Positions 1-11,474 of a DNA stretch of 64,000 bases are shown piece by piece. A program made the position numbers and the translations under genes. How positions within the stretch are numbered: position 1 is the stretch's first letter; each line of letters begins with the position of its first letter. The notes under the pieces were generated by a model. That model did no database searches. It saw only the letters and a program-made list of their open reading frames with translations, and was not told the origin of the DNA. The DNA is from Rutpela maculata. Lineage: Eukaryota > Arthropoda > Insecta > Coleoptera > Cerambycidae. Where the stretch lies: contig OW386285.2 of the NCBI GenBank assembly GCA_936432065.2, forward strand, positions 175,193,984-175,257,983, read 5' to 3'.

Positions 1-595
1 AGTTTGAGCGAAAAAAAATTTCTGTCTGTCTGTCGGTCTGTGTAACTTTCTTTTGTGCGCACGTTTACTCTGGAACCGTTTAATATATTGACTTGAAATT
101 TGGTACACATATGTACTTTAACGAGATCTGGAACTAGATTATATTTTCATCTTGTTCCGTCGAAGGGTTGGGGGTAAATTGGGGTAAATTTGGGGTAAAT
201 GGATAAATCAAGCAGGTAAGAGTCCATAAAATTGGTATTTAGTATACACAAGAGAAGCTAAGGTCTCAAAAAAATTTTTGGCATTAGCCACCCCCATTAC
301 CACCCCCACCCCATTATTAAAGGGGATGAAAAAAAAAGTGATTTAGTGTATGTACAAGAACCAGAAACCTCAAAATATTTTTTTTACTTCGTCCACCCCC
401 ACTACCACACTCCTGTCACCACCCCCACCCCACTACCGATGTGGGGTATCGTTTTATGGGTTTTTGGGGTAAAGGATTTCAAATATAATATTATTAAAGT
501 TCCATAAACAATTACTTCCACAAACTTTTTTCGTTGTGAGTGACTTGGATAGAGACTCTGGATGTGGAAGTAGTGATTCCTTGGGCAGCGGTTTT
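1..595 (+). repeat. CTGT-rich dispersed repeat, copy A (5' end outside window)
   Basis: This matches the reverse complement of 53444-54208 over nearly its whole length, and parts of 50339-50568, 51077-52795 and 63918-64000. The order of landmarks in every copy is a start such as AGTTTGAGCGAAAAAAA, a CTGT/CGGT run, GTGCGCACGTTT, then GAAATTTGGTACACATATG, G-rich lines such as GGGGTAAATTTGGGG, and the end GATTCCTTGGGCAGCGGTTT. Near each end lies an inverted motif, ACTTCCACATCCA and TGGATGTGGAAGT. No protein is supported. The family is a noncoding mobile repeat of unknown class. Confidence 0.8.
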
Positions 596-1137
596 CCCCA
601 GCATGTAAGGTTTTTCTTTTAACGCAAATAAATATATAAATATTACGATCCAATAGACTTTTTAAAAAAAACCTGGCGTCCTGGGGAAGAACTAAGGTCA
701 GATTCGTGTTCAGCGGGTCAAAATACAAGGGATATATTAATTTATTTATTAATATTTGACATTTAATTACCTACTTACATTAAAGCAGAATTTTACAGTT
801 TGCATACTTCAAAATGAATCTAAAAAGCTCAAAAAAAGTTACTGACTAAAAATGAGTTTTTGCCGTGGTCCGCTGCACATTTATGTTTTTTTATTGTTAA
901 GTACACAAATGTTTGTATTTTTGTTCAATAAACTTTTAAAAACTAAATGTGTTTGCTGTTTATTATTATCATTCTTATTATTATTAGGCATTGTTATTAA
1001 GCTGCCTTTTCTGTATATTTATTTAATTTTTCCTGATTACTCTTAAGGTCAAACATTCTAATAAATATTAAAACGCAATATTACACAACACTTTTAATTA
1101 AAATTGTTAACTAATCTTTTTGTCTGCTTGGTCACGC
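596..1137. other. AT-rich stretch, nothing recognised
   Basis: I see no coding homology, RNA gene or clear repeat end here. A short hydrophobic open frame at 852-1046 is low-complexity and is not accepted as a gene. Confidence 0.5.
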
Positions 1138-3752
1138 ACTAGTTCACAAGTTCAAAGCCGTGTTAATTCTTGATAAAGCTCGTAAAAATATGAGTGAGAA
1201 CTCATTGGATTCGGAATGACGTCTCGAAAAATGTTCAAAATTTTTAAACCCGCACATAAACAATTGCAAAAGTTATAAACAAATGAAGATTGAAAAAATA
1301 ATGAGTTTTGTTTTTTGTAAATAACTCGAAAATTATTAGTAAATAAGAAATTTTAAAAAAAGATTCTTAAAGAGGAAGAAATTTCTAATAAAAAGTCCGG
1401 ACTCCCGAAACTCTATCTCTATTATTAATAATTTTAATTTAATGTTGAAAATAGAGCTCCGCGCGGCGAACATGCCGTTATGAAGCTCTGAAACCGGTAG
1501 TAATAAGTAAAAATATTTTTTTATGTTATTAAATATTAATTTAAAATTTTTTAAAATTATGGTATTATTTAGACACTTAAAGGAACGATACCCCGTTGTA
1601 AAAAAAATTTTTCACCGATTTTTCATAAAATGAGTCTATTGTTAATTAACAAATTTTTCTTAGAGTTTGCGTTTATATTTCAAGTCGGATAATTGTTAAA
1701 CAAAAGCCATTAAAATTATTTCGCTTCCTGGAGACCCTATGTCAACTATACTTTACGGGATTATGACATTGCGATGTTTTTAATCGTTATAGTCTATTAG
1801 TTATTAATTATTTAACTTAACAAAAAACTAAAAAACGAAAAAGAGAGGTTGAATTTTTTATTAATTTTTATTATTATTACTGTTTTTATATTCTTCAAAA
1901 GTATTATAAGATCACATAGACTTTAAATTTTCATTGCTAATTGTTTAAACAAATTTTATAAACAAATAGATAAATTACGTATTTTTGGAAAAAAATTTTT
2001 GCCATTTTATTGTTTGTAAAGAAAAAAAAGTTTTCTTAACAATTTTAATTTCCTTTTTTCAATAATCAAACAAATTATTAAAAAAAAAAATTTATTCTTA
2101 AAAAATAATAAATTTATTTGCAATTTTCTATAGGCTGGTAAAAAGAAAAATTTCTTTGTTGTTAATTTATTTGTTTATTTAATAAACAATTTGTTATCAA
2201 CAATCGCCAAATGTGTTTATATTTCTTTAGATAAAAAAAAAAATAACAAAAACCACTGTATACATAAACATGTCAACAAAAAATTTTTAATATATTTTTT
2301 ATAGAATTTATTTTTTTTGACATGTTTATGTATATGGTTGTTTCTATCTAAAAAAAATATAAACACATTCGGCGATTATTGATAAAAAATTGTTTATTTA
2401 ATAAACAAATCAATTAACAACAAAAATTTTTCTTCTTACCAGCCTATAGAAAATTGCAAATAAATTTTAAGAATAAAATTTTTTCTTAATAATTTGTTTA
2501 AATATTGAAAAAAGGAAAAAAATGAATACAGACAATAGGGATGTTCACAAAAAAATTAAATCTTGTTTAAACACAATAAAAACATTCAAATTAGTCTCAA
2601 AATTACATGTATAAAATTGAAGGAAATTCTAAAAAAAGCGTTCTGTGGAAAAAATCCATGCGAATATACCGTAATTATTTAAATCCGCTGAACGCTCTCT
2701 GATGTCACATGCTCTATCGAGAGTCCGTCGCCAGTGCTTGCGGTATGCAAACGGTAGGACGCTGGCATTTCTATGGCGAAACCTACGGCCAAAAAGCAAA
2801 CAGAGCAGTATGGCTTACGTACGCATCAGATAGGTAAGTGACGTCACACGCTAGCCTCGCGTAGGGTACGTTTTCTAGCCTCGCTAAATTCGGCATTTTT
2901 ATTCTGCATTTATTTAATTGAATTTTAATTTTTAAGAGTTTCTGTGTTGGTTATAACTTTACAGACCATTAAAGTTTTCGGATTTCGTTAAAATTGAAAA
3001 TTAGTGAACATATCTCAAAAAATTTTATTTTTATTTTTTTTCTTTCAATCATATAACCAAAAATTTTCAACCTCTTTTTCATTTTTTAGTTTTTTGTTAG
3101 GTTAAATAATTAATAACTAATAGACTATAACAATTAGAAACATCGCAATGTCATAATCCCATAAAGTATAGTTGACATAGGGTCTCCACGAAACGAAATA
3201 ATTTTAGTTGCTTTTGTTTAACAATTATCCGACTTGAAATATAAACGCAAACTCTAAAAAAAAAATTGTTAATTAACAATAGGCTCATTTTATGAAAAAT
3301 CGGTGAAAAATTTGTTTTACAACGGGATATTGTTCCTTTAAGTGTCTAAATAATACTATAATTTTTTTAAATATTTAAATTAATATTTAATAACTTAAAA
3401 AAATATTTTTACTTATTACGGCCGATTTCACAGCATCGTAACTGCTCAGTGTTCGCCGCGCGGAGCTCTATTTTCAACATTATATTAAAATTATTAAAAA
3501 TAGATATAGAGTTTCGGGAGTCCGGACTTTTTTATTGAAAATTTCTTCCTCTTTAAGAATCCTTCTTTAAAGTTTCTTAAATACTAACAGTTTTCGAGTT
3601 ATTTACAAAAAACAAAACGTTATTTTTTCAGTCTTCATTTGTTTATAAATTTTGAACATTTTTCTAGACGTGATTCCGAATCCAATGAGCCCTCATTCAT
3701 ATTTTTACGAGCTTTATCAGGAATTAACATGGCTTTGAACTTGTGAACTAGT
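1138..3752. mobile_element. Foldback palindrome, copy 1
   Basis: The left end ACTAGTTCACAAGTTCAAAG at 1138 is mirrored by the right end finishing GTGAACTAGT at 3752. The two arms are reverse complements almost throughout and meet near 2290-2310, around an ACATGTTTATGTATA motif. There is no open frame of note in either arm. The right arm lacks the counterpart of about 1860-2050 and carries unrelated sequence at 2520-3058 instead. A second copy lies at 54649-56916 and half a copy at 62256-63917. Three copies in one window show that it is a dispersed element, not a local inverted duplication. No clear target-site duplication was found. Confidence 0.85.
2520..3058. other. Unrelated segment replacing part of the right arm of palindrome 1
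   Basis: Compared with the left arm, this part of the right arm is foreign. The section around 2680-2900 is visibly richer in G and C than its surroundings and contains TGACGTCAC and several CG steps. It has no recognised coding content. It could be an inserted short element together with a deletion of arm sequence. Confidence 0.55.
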
Positions 3753-3759
3753 CTAACTG

Positions 3760-3946
3760 TAATTTACTTTATCAAAGTAATTAGAAAAGTAGTTGCTAAT
3801 TCCTTTTTTAAAGACATGTAATTTGTAATTGTAATTAGTTCCTTTTTTAAAAAAGTAATTTGTAATTGTAATTAGTTCCTTTTTTAAAAAAGTAATTTGT
3901 AATTGTAATTATTTTTAAATTACAAGTAATTACCCAGCTCTGGCAA
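3760..3946. repeat. Tandem repeat, 37-bp unit, beside palindrome 1
   Basis: Units containing GTAATTAGTTCCTTTTTTAA repeat with a 37-bp period (for example from 3831 and 3868), with an earlier degraded unit. The array ends in AATTACCCAGCTCTGGC. A different AT array at 6685-6865 also ends in TTTGCCCAGCTCTGCC, so the CCCAGCTCTG tail is shared. Confidence 0.75.
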
Positions 3947-4159
3947 CCAGTCCCGTTGCAAATCGTAATTTCTTGCAATTTATTGCCGCAATATTGACAG
4001 GACGGAGCCTTAATTCAGTCAAATGTATAAAACCTTGTGGAATCATGAGTAAATTCGATTTATTTTTATTACTAGCCAAGCGAAATCCACGTTACATTGC
4101 GCATAGTCGCCATCAGTTACTTGGAACATAAGTTGTTGAATAGTTCAAGTAAAGGACCC

Positions 4160-4856
4160 CGCACAATTCTTATGCAAATTGGCGTACCTACAACAGTCAA
4201 ATTGGCTGAATTTTTAATATGTTGTATATGTATGTGACTTATTTCCGATCAAAAACTCTCATGGACCCGTCTCGATCTATATAGTCTAGTCTCGTCTAGT
4301 ATTCGAGATACAACTATAAGTAAATTCTTGTAAAATTCTGTATATCTTGACGAACTTTTAATTTATTGATAGGGTGTTTGTTGTTGGAGGTCAAAGAAGC
4401 AATTTTCGAAAGATTTTCAATTAAAGTTTTTTGATCAGGAAGACACATACTTACTTACTTACTTACTTCATGTAAAAAATGTTTTAGCCAATATGACCAA
4501 ATATTATTTTCACTTGTTATTTTTTTACAGATTTCCCGGCGCCTTCGCCAACATTTTTCAAATTTTTTCTATTTTTATTAAGTAAAACAACAAATGCTTT
4601 TAGTTCAAAATATTATAAAGGGCTATTAAAACGAATCACGCACCACAATATAAAATGTATGAAAAAAATCATGAATTCAAAATTATTTAAATTGTACAAA
4701 AGGTCATTCTTGTACATTTCTTGAGCAGTAGTATCTCGAAAACTAGACATAGGATCGAGTTGGGCCCATGAGAGTTTTTGATCAGAAAGTCGAAATCTAC
4801 AACATATTAAAAATTAAAGCAATTTGACTGTACGCCAATTTACATAAGAATTGTGC
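4160..4856. mobile_element. Inverted-repeat MITE, about 0.7 kb
   Basis: The left arm, about 4160-4305, beginning GCACAATTCTTATGCAAATT, is the reverse complement of about 4725-4856. Both arms carry the CTCATGGGCCC-like and GTATCTCGA-like blocks in mirrored order. The centre, 4306-4724, is AT-rich and includes an ACTT microsatellite at 4450-4468. There is no coding content and no clear target duplication. Confidence 0.65.
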
Positions 4857-4892
4857 GAAAGCTACATAACAATACCTACATAATATACTTAC

Positions 4893-4948
4893 AAAAAAAT
4901 TTTTGGACCCCCCCCCCCCCCCGAATAAAAATCCTGACTACGTCACTG
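4893..4948 (-). mobile_element. hAT-like terminus fragment with C homopolymer
   Basis: On the minus strand the sequence starts CAGTGACGTAGTCAGGA and runs into a long G tract. CAGTG starts with a CGTAGTCAG-type continuation are typical of hAT-derived MITEs. Only this end is visible, so it is a fragment or one end of an element I cannot close. Confidence 0.4.
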
Positions 4949-5535
4949 CCAAAATATGTGGATAATGTCAAGAAATCATATTAGGCATTTTTTTATCCAA
5001 TTTTGATAATAAAACTTGTTCAGACTTGTCCAAAAACCGTGAGTCCAAAATTTAATCCAAATAAAAAAATATTAAAATTTTGATTAAAATAATGTACAAG
5101 TCCGAAAATATCATTTTAATGGGTATTTTTGTTTAGAAAACTGTACTATGACAATTTTGCTTGAAATTAAATCCAAGCTGCTAGGTAGTTGTCAAGCAAT
5201 TTGCAGTTTTTTTAAAATCATTATTTTTAAAATTTTTAAAATTTCGATTTTTTAATTTTGATTAAATTTTGAACTCAGAGTTTTTGGACAATTCTGAATG
5301 AGTTCGATTAACATAATTTTACAATAAAAAATGCCTAATAAGGTTTTCTGACTTTTTCCGCATATTTTGGTACCGCAGTCGCAGGTGGCTTTGGATTTGT
5401 AGAGGTGAATGTTTTTCTCGTCATAATTAGATCTTAATTTATTCTATACTTGAGTAAAATTTGATTCATATCGCGCAGTAAATAACGATTTTAGAGAGGT
5501 GCCCCGCTTTTAAATGGGTCACTCTGTATATGTAT
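4949..5535. mobile_element. MITE of a TCACTCTGTATA-ended family, copy 1
   Basis: An inner inverted repeat pairs about 4949-5010 (GAAATCATATTAGGCATTTT) with about 5325-5372 (AATGCCTAATAAGG). The right part carries CTTGAGTAAAATTTGATTCA and ends TGGGTCACTCTGTATA. Related sequence occurs at 9772-10050 and 63130-63266. There is no coding content. The end type resembles nonautonomous Tc1/mariner elements. Confidence 0.6.
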
Positions 5536-5869
5536 AATATGTATATATTTCTGAAAAACCACCCTTTTTTTAGAACTTTGGGGGGTGAAAATCATGATTA
5601 GACAACCCAAATACTTCACTTCTTACAGGACTCATAATTATGGGAAGATTTTCCATAAAACAGCGATTTTTTGACTAATTTGAAGGGGCTAAAAGCAGTA
5701 TCCAAATTAATATTTTGTAATTAATGCCAATATTAAGTAGAGGAATCTGTACACATCCGTTTTCAACAATTTTCTGAAAAGTTTTCCTCAACCTCTGGGG
5801 AGGCCGGTTCTATTGCCCCCCCCCCAGATGAATTCTCTGGCTGCGCCACTGATGTCAATACACAAATCG
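5536..5869. other. Noncoding stretch with a second hAT-like end at 5851
   Basis: This is mostly AT-rich and unassigned. On the minus strand from 5851 it reads CAGTGGCGCAGCCAGAGAA followed by a G tract at 5816-5826. This is the same architecture as the fragment ending at 4948. No partner end is seen. Confidence 0.4.
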
Positions 5870-6590
5870 TTTACATTCGTCAACAAGAACAAAGACATTA
5901 CCTAATATTTATATGTAAAATTACTGGTAGAAGTACACAGATTGAAATTAATACTCTAAATAGAAAATATACTAACAATACTAGACACATAGAACAAACT
6001 ACAGTTTAAAAATCTACAGACATAAACTATATAAAATAAAATAGGTGCATTAATCAACGTGGAAATCATTTAATATTTTATTCAAAGAATAGAATGCCCT
6101 TTTGGTAAGGTATGTTTTTATTCTTTCTTTGTATTGATTAGTGAGTAAGTATTTAATATGATTTGGAAGTTTATTATATAGTTTAGGTGCATAATAGTTT
6201 GTAGAGAATTTGCTTTTGTTTACTCGATGGAACTCTATATAATCATTGTATTATTTCTCATATCGTGGTGGTGAATATCATTATGATAGTTGAATAGATG
6301 AATATTGTCTCTTATCCATAGCAAACATTTCAGTGCATACACACACGAGAAAGTGGGAATTTTTAATTCGATGAATTTTTGTTTTATATCTACACGATAC
6401 CCTGATCCTGTTATAGTCTCTGTGCTTTATTTGGGTATTTTGTAAAAGACGCAGAGGTCCCTTGTAATTTGTAAAGAACTGATTAAATATAGAGGTTTTA
6501 AAATAGTGCTGTAGAAGTTCATGAAAGTCATGAAACCTAAAATTTTGACACCTCAGATAGTCAATAGTATTTAATGTAATAATAATAATG
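5870..6590 (-). pseudogene. LINE 3' end remnant (reverse transcriptase C-terminus)
   Basis: Reading the minus strand across about 6060-6200 gives LYNKLPNHIKYLLTNQYKER followed by a TYLTKRAFYSLNKIL-type end and a stop. This is the usual C-terminal tail of insect CR1/Jockey-group LINE ORF2 proteins. Further upstream (to about 6540) the frame is broken but keeps LINE-like fragments. About 5870-6050 would be the 3' UTR. The copy is 5'-truncated and heavily decayed. The clade is not certain. Confidence 0.6.
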
Positions 6591-6684
6591 ATAATGACAA
6601 TAATAAGTCTTCGTTGATTTCTACAAAAATAGAAAACACAATTTGGCGAAGTTTAGCCATTAAACGTTATTTTGAGATTTCAGG

Positions 6685-6865
6685 GTTATCAAAATATTTA
6701 AATATTCTGAAAGTATTTAAATACTAAGTTTATACTATTTAATTACTTTAGTTATTTATTATTTAAATACTTTTACCTTCTGAAAATACTTAATATTTAA
6801 ATACTTTCAATTTTCTGAAAGTATTTAGTATTTAATATTTAAATACTTATTCAAAGTATTTGCCC
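6685..6865. repeat. Degenerate AT tandem repeat (ATTTAAATACTTT units)
   Basis: Repeated blocks of TATTTAAATACTTT and TTCTGAAAGTATTTA in both orientations fill this stretch, which ends in TTTGCCCAGCTCTGCC. The tail resembles that of the array at 3760-3946. Confidence 0.65.
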
Positions 6866-6884
6866 AGCTCTGCCACTACCACAG

Positions 6885-6930
6885 GAAATTTGGATGTGGA
6901 ACTAGCGATTCCTTAGGCAGGGTTTTTTTG
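6885..6930 (+). repeat. CTGT-rich repeat, 3' end fragment
   Basis: TTGGATGTGGAACTAGCGAT followed by TCCTTAGGCAGGG matches the 3' end of copies A, C, D and E. The rest of the element is missing. Confidence 0.65.
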
Positions 6931-7285
6931 AATAATTAACGAGAAATATATGCAATAAATGAAATAAAAATAAATTATTAAATAAAATTTATGCAAGTTT
7001 CAAGTCAACCAGTGAAGTATACTGCTCGTGGCTGCAGAAATCTGAGAAAAATTTAAAAACTGCAAACAACCCCACTAAGAATTGGTTCAGAATAGAATAC
7101 TAAGTCTCAACATACAAGAAATATCGACAAACAACTCATAATTGCTCGAAACAATCCACCAAATCTAAAGTTTAATTTTCGACCACCTTTTGTTTCCCAA
7201 CATTTCCCCCTATTTGAAATGTTAAATATGATAATTTATTATTATCTCCTTGGCTGAAGAACCTAGATCAATAGCCTTTTTATTG

Positions 7286-8865
7286 TATGGTATTCCCGTA
7301 TAACCAGGCGATACAGGCTTTTTTTTCGATAAAGATTCGTCAAGATGCTATACATTTTAATCTCTATCTATGATATATTTGACAAACCTATACATTTTTA
7401 GGTACTCAAGCTATACAGATATAATCTTTATCGTGTCTATATCGTATCTTTTACTGTTGTATTTACAGGTTTACCTTTATATATTAGATGTAATTCCTGT
7501 ACCCTGCATTTAACCTCTCTATATAGTTTCTACATGCAATATGTCTACAGCATCGTGGCAGATTACTCTACAGAACATCAATAGAAATCCGGCGAAAGAA
7601 TTATTTACCGATTATAAGGTCTATCTTTACATATTAAAAGATTTTTTAATTCAGACATCTCTACACATTCTTTACAGCAACGTGTTGCGGACGATGCGTT
7701 GCCGGTACCAGTAACATTTCACATTTGACGTTTATGAAGAATTGTCACTTGTGCAAAACTTGGTATTCTAAGTTAATCTACCATTTTCTCTCTGGCCAAC
7801 GCTGATATACCATTAGATGTAGTAGCAGTAGCTGCACTGATGAATTTAATATATGCTGGTTTATCTTTGTAGCATTCTTTTGTCTTTTGTAATGTCCTTT
7901 TTTCTCTATTATCGCATCTTGAACGCTTTTGCGATAGCGTTTTCCTTGAAGCTGTGGCATTTTTGAAGGTTATGTTATTTTTATTTATCAGATTTTTGTT
8001 TAATGGTGATATAATGTCACACCGGTCAAGAATAAAAGAATATGGATGCGATGAGTCAAACTTGTTTGTATAGAAATTTAACCAATATGCAAAGAAAAAT
8101 TAATAGAATTTTAAAAACATATAATAACAATAAGGATTCTGCCTTTAATAAATTTGGAAATTGCAGGATCTTTTACGTAAGATAAAATGCACCTTTATAC
8201 CTAATATTGTTTCTTAAAAATTATATACTACCATAAATATTCATCTAATAAGTGTCTATCTCAATTTCCTATAATAAATTTAAATATTAGGTACAGATAT
8301 CATTTAATATAAAATCCCGATATCCATTACTATAACTTTTCTCATTAAATTTGCTGGACACCTTGATGGCGCAGTCAGTTAAGGCTAGGATAAACGAGAT
8401 ACATACATAGTTAGACGTGGGTTCAAGACCTAAACAAGGTAAGTAAAATTGTTTAATTATCACTATAATAATGAATTTAAGGAATACTAATATTAATTGG
8501 AGCATGATAGCGAAGGAATTGAAACGCGGCACGGTGGTTGGGTGATTAAAAAACTGTTTATGTATTTTTTTAAAATTAGAAATAAAGATTTACTCCTTAA
8601 CGGGCCTATACTCGTTATTTACAGAATCATAGAATAAACCTTTACATGAACTGTATTCCAATGAAACGCAAACGTGCCTTTATGAATAAGCAAACTTTAT
8701 TGAATCAGTATTATTTCGTTATCCAGGCGTTAGCGTACTGTATTAGATCAGTACGTATGCCGCATCGATGCTATATCCATAGCAGAAAGATAACCTATAT
8801 CGAAGTAAAGATACGACTATAGATTCTCTACATAAACTGTACAGCGTGGTATATGGGTTGTATAC
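7286..8865. mobile_element. Nonautonomous DNA element, 1.58 kb, TATTG target duplication
   Basis: TATTG at 7281-7285 is repeated at 8866-8870. Inside these, the left end TATGGTATTCCCGTATAACC is an imperfect inverted match to the right end, whose reverse complement reads GTATACAACCCATATACCAC. The element sits inside a LINE 3' end, which gives a clean before-and-after comparison. The two short open frames inside (7778-7960 and 8287-8532, minus) resemble nothing I know. The superfamily is unknown. Confidence 0.6.
8358..8436 (+). repeat. tRNA-derived SINE-like fragment
   Basis: TGATGGCGCAGTCAGTTAAG at 8365-8384 resembles an internal RNA polymerase III box A, and GGTTCAAGACC at 8420-8430 matches box B. 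The distance between them is longer than in most tRNAs, and I cannot fold a clean cloverleaf. I therefore call it a tRNA-derived SINE head or tRNA pseudogene rather than a working tRNA. It lies inside the DNA element at 7286-8865. Confidence 0.5.
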
Positions 8866-8945
8866 TATTGCAATCAATAAAGAAATATTATTAGTAGTAG
8901 TAGTAGTAATAGTAGTAGTAATAGTAGTAGTAGTAGTAGTAGTAC

Positions 8946-9330
8946 AAGTTCTTTATTGGTTACGTTAACAACCAAATGACCATACACTGGAGTCCTTCAG
9001 CCATATTATTATTAATATAGGAAGTTTCAACGTTAATGATTTATGTTAAACTATTTCTTTTTTTGAACATACTTAGAATAGAATAGAATAAAAATTTATT
9101 GTGTTAAAGAGTTACACAAGAGGTAAGGGTTCAACATAGTTATTTTCAACCCTCTCCACACATAATAAAAAATTACAAAAAGCTATTATGACGATAAATG
9201 CATTTTCTAATTATTACCATGAAATAATAAGTAGGTAATTAATTATAATATAGATAATACTAATAGCTATCATATACAAAATGAATTATTAATAAAATAT
9301 GATGATAAATAAATACAAAATACAAATACA
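8946..9330 (-). pseudogene. Two LINE 3' UTR fragments, minus orientation
   Basis: TTCTTTATTGGTTACGTTAA at about 8950 and TTTATTGTGTTAAAGAGTTA at about 9097, the second preceded by an AGAAT repeat, are reversed AATAAA-containing 3' ends with simple-repeat tails. This is the same arrangement as the minus-strand LINEs at 22649, 22930 and 31285. No coding part remains. Confidence 0.4.
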
Positions 9331-9771
9331 AAATAAGATTGGGTAATTACTCCAGCCACTTTAGACAAAAATATGGCTTCTGATCTAACAAAATATATCC
9401 TTCATTTTTTTCTTTAATCGATTTATTTTGGTGTTTTAAAGAAAATATTAAAAATCGAGAATGAGATCACTATGGCATAAAAAATTATTCAAGGTCAAAT
9501 TTTACAAAAAAACGTTTTTTTGCGAATATCGCGCTTTCTACAGCTCGGAGGCCAATTGAGGTTATTATGAAAATGAAATATGATGAAATTCCACACAAAA
9601 ATGATCTCTTCCATTTTTTATGTATAACGAACAGCTTAGGCAAAATTGTGCTTCGAAGTTTCCACGTAAGGCATAATATGCTCCATTTCATATAGTCCAT
9701 GCAGAGAATAAGTGTTTGTTCTATGCATAATATTTATTAGCTGATCGATATATAAAATAAAATAAATAAAT
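9331..9771. other. Nothing recognised
   Basis: AT-rich noncoding sequence. One short minus-strand open frame at 9485-9700 has no family features. Confidence 0.5.
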
Positions 9772-10050
9772 ATATACAGTGTGTTTCACTTGAAATGGTA
9801 ACACCCCAATAACTTTTTTATTTTTCTTCCGATTTGAATCAAATTTTACTTAAGTATACAACAAATTAGGATCTACTTATGACCAGAAAAACATTCGCCT
9901 CCTACAAATGCAAAGCCAATTGCGGTACCAATATATGCGGAGGAAATCAAAAAATCATATTAGGCATTTTTTTATCGGAAAATTTTGTTAATAAAACTTG
10001 TTCAGAATTGTCCAAAAACCCCATGTCCAAAATTGTCCAGTGCCTTTAGT
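9772..10050. mobile_element. MITE of a TCACTCTGTATA-ended family, copy 2 (partial)
   Basis: It begins ACAGTGTGTTTCACTTGAAA and shares AAAATTTTACTTAAGT-like, GGATCTACTTATGACCAG and CATATTAGGCATTTTTTTAT blocks with 4949-5535, in inverted order. It appears to be truncated near 10040 after GTCCAAAAACCCC. Confidence 0.55.
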
Positions 10051-10117
10051 GTTATAAAAGACTGTTACATTATTTACATGTGAGTTAAAATTAAGTGAAC
10101 TGTCAATAATTACTTCT

Positions 10118-10390
10118 AGGGCCCCCACAAGGGGGCCCTGGGCCTGGCCATTTTAGGGGCCCGGTTAGATTATTAAACGCAATTATGAGACCTGGGCAAA
10201 AAAAATATTTCAAATCTCTCTCTTCCGCTCATCAATTATTAAACCCGGGGGCACAGCAGTGATTTTGATAAAAAAAAATTCTTCAAATTTTTCCTCCCAA
10301 CTCATCAATTATTAGGCGCGGGGGTCCGCCAGTGAATTTGGTACCGGGGCCCCATGATTTGATGTGGAGAGCCTGATTACTCCCAAGTTT
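10118..10390. repeat. G/C-rich low-complexity block with hairpin and internal duplication
   Basis: AGGGCCCCC at 10118-10126 pairs with GGGGGCCCT at 10131-10139 over a 4-base loop. Two diverged copies of a CATCAATTATTA-containing unit follow (about 10145-10250 and 10255-10340). The base composition is out of line with the surroundings. This may be decayed hAT-type MITE sequence. Confidence 0.4.
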
Positions 10391-11474
10391 TTTACTTGTT
10401 TCAGTAGCAGATGCACTTTGTCCCGCAAGTGAGGTGGTAGGCATACAGGTTTGTTTGGGAATTTCATAGTGTCCATAATTCATAAAAAAAATTCCAGCGA
10501 TAATGATTTCAGTCAAAGACACTATTTATTTTTACATAGTTGAGACATAGCCTTGTTTCGCTACTAGTAAGCCAGACTTACCATTTACCAATTAGAAGGA
10601 CACTATGAAAAACAGTATAACTAAGTTAATGAAATGGCTCAACCAAATCTGTGACTAGTCCCAATCTAAAAAGGATACAGTGAATCAGCAGAAAAGGCTA
10701 TAACAAGGTACAAAAACAAAGTGAAGCATTACTAATAGAATTTCATAATGAATGTAATGAGGGTGTCAGTAAGAATAGAATAGAATATAATAGAATAAAA
10801 TAGAATAAAATAGAATAAAATTGAATAAAATAGAATAGAATAGGATAGAACAAAAAGGGGCAAGTCACAAACTTTAATATTACTAGTACATAGATAAGGA
10901 GTTTCATAAGAAGAGGCAGGAAGAGAAAAGTAAATTTTACTGCAATCCAAATATGAAATTAATTAAGCCAGGTGCAAGGAAATACCTATACACCATCACC
11001 GGTACTACGAGATGGCGATGATACCACTACGACAGGTATCTTTGAAGTTACAACATGCCAAAGCAATGGCGACACGCTTGATACGGGACGTTTAAGATAC
11101 TGGTCTCTCAAGACTAAGCATGTTAGTCTCCTTTCGAACGCGACGATACCTTTGTGCGTTTTTATTAAAATCTATTTAACCAAAAGGAGTGAAGAGAAAA
11201 ATAGCGCGTATCCACTTTTTTAATAGAAGGGCCCGTTAGGGAGACTAGTACGTCTCTATTGCCAACCGGTAAAATGATTGTTGAAATTGTTTTTCGTCAC
11301 ATGCTAATTCTTTTGCGCAAATAAAAACCCTTTTTCTAGTCGTTATGGTAATATATGGATGGATCCAAAATCTACGACAAGTTGCTATCAAAAAAAATAT
11401 TGAAGCGCTATCATCGCCATCTTGTAGTGCTGGTGGGAAATCAGCCTAATAAACAAGTTAAATACAGTACCTAC
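10391..11474. other. Noncoding, with an AGAAT/AAAAT microsatellite at 10767-10853
   Basis: The microsatellite consists of AGAATAAAAT-type units. The rest, including an open frame at 10972-11223, carries no recognised domain. If the zinc-finger exon just upstream on the minus strand belongs to a live gene, part of this is its intron. Confidence 0.45.

Larger units (their letters stand above)
6931..8945 (+). pseudogene. LINE 3' terminus with (TAG)n tail, split by a DNA element
   Basis: The pieces at about 7250-7285 (GGCTGAAGAACCTAGATCAA, TAGCC) and 8866-8945 (CAATCAATAAAG followed by a TAG-rich tail) join to give the same 3' end as LINE D at 35390-35469, which reads GGCCGAAGGACCTTGGTCAA and then TCAATAAAG and a TTA tail. 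The AATAAA in CAATCAATAAAG is the likely polyadenylation signal. Upstream, 6931-7249 has no clear coding match and may be decayed LINE. The insertion at 7286-8865 interrupts it. Confidence 0.55.

Noticed and set aside
852..1046. Hydrophobic 64-residue open frame, membrane-like
   Set aside because: Low-complexity AT-rich sequence without a homologue in mind, in repeat-dense DNA.
8358..8436. Functional tRNA gene
   Set aside because: Boxes A and B are present, but no convincing cloverleaf or terminator follows, and it lies inside a transposon.
10732..10950. LFYSILFYSI-type frame
   Set aside because: Translation of the AGAAT/AAAAT microsatellite.
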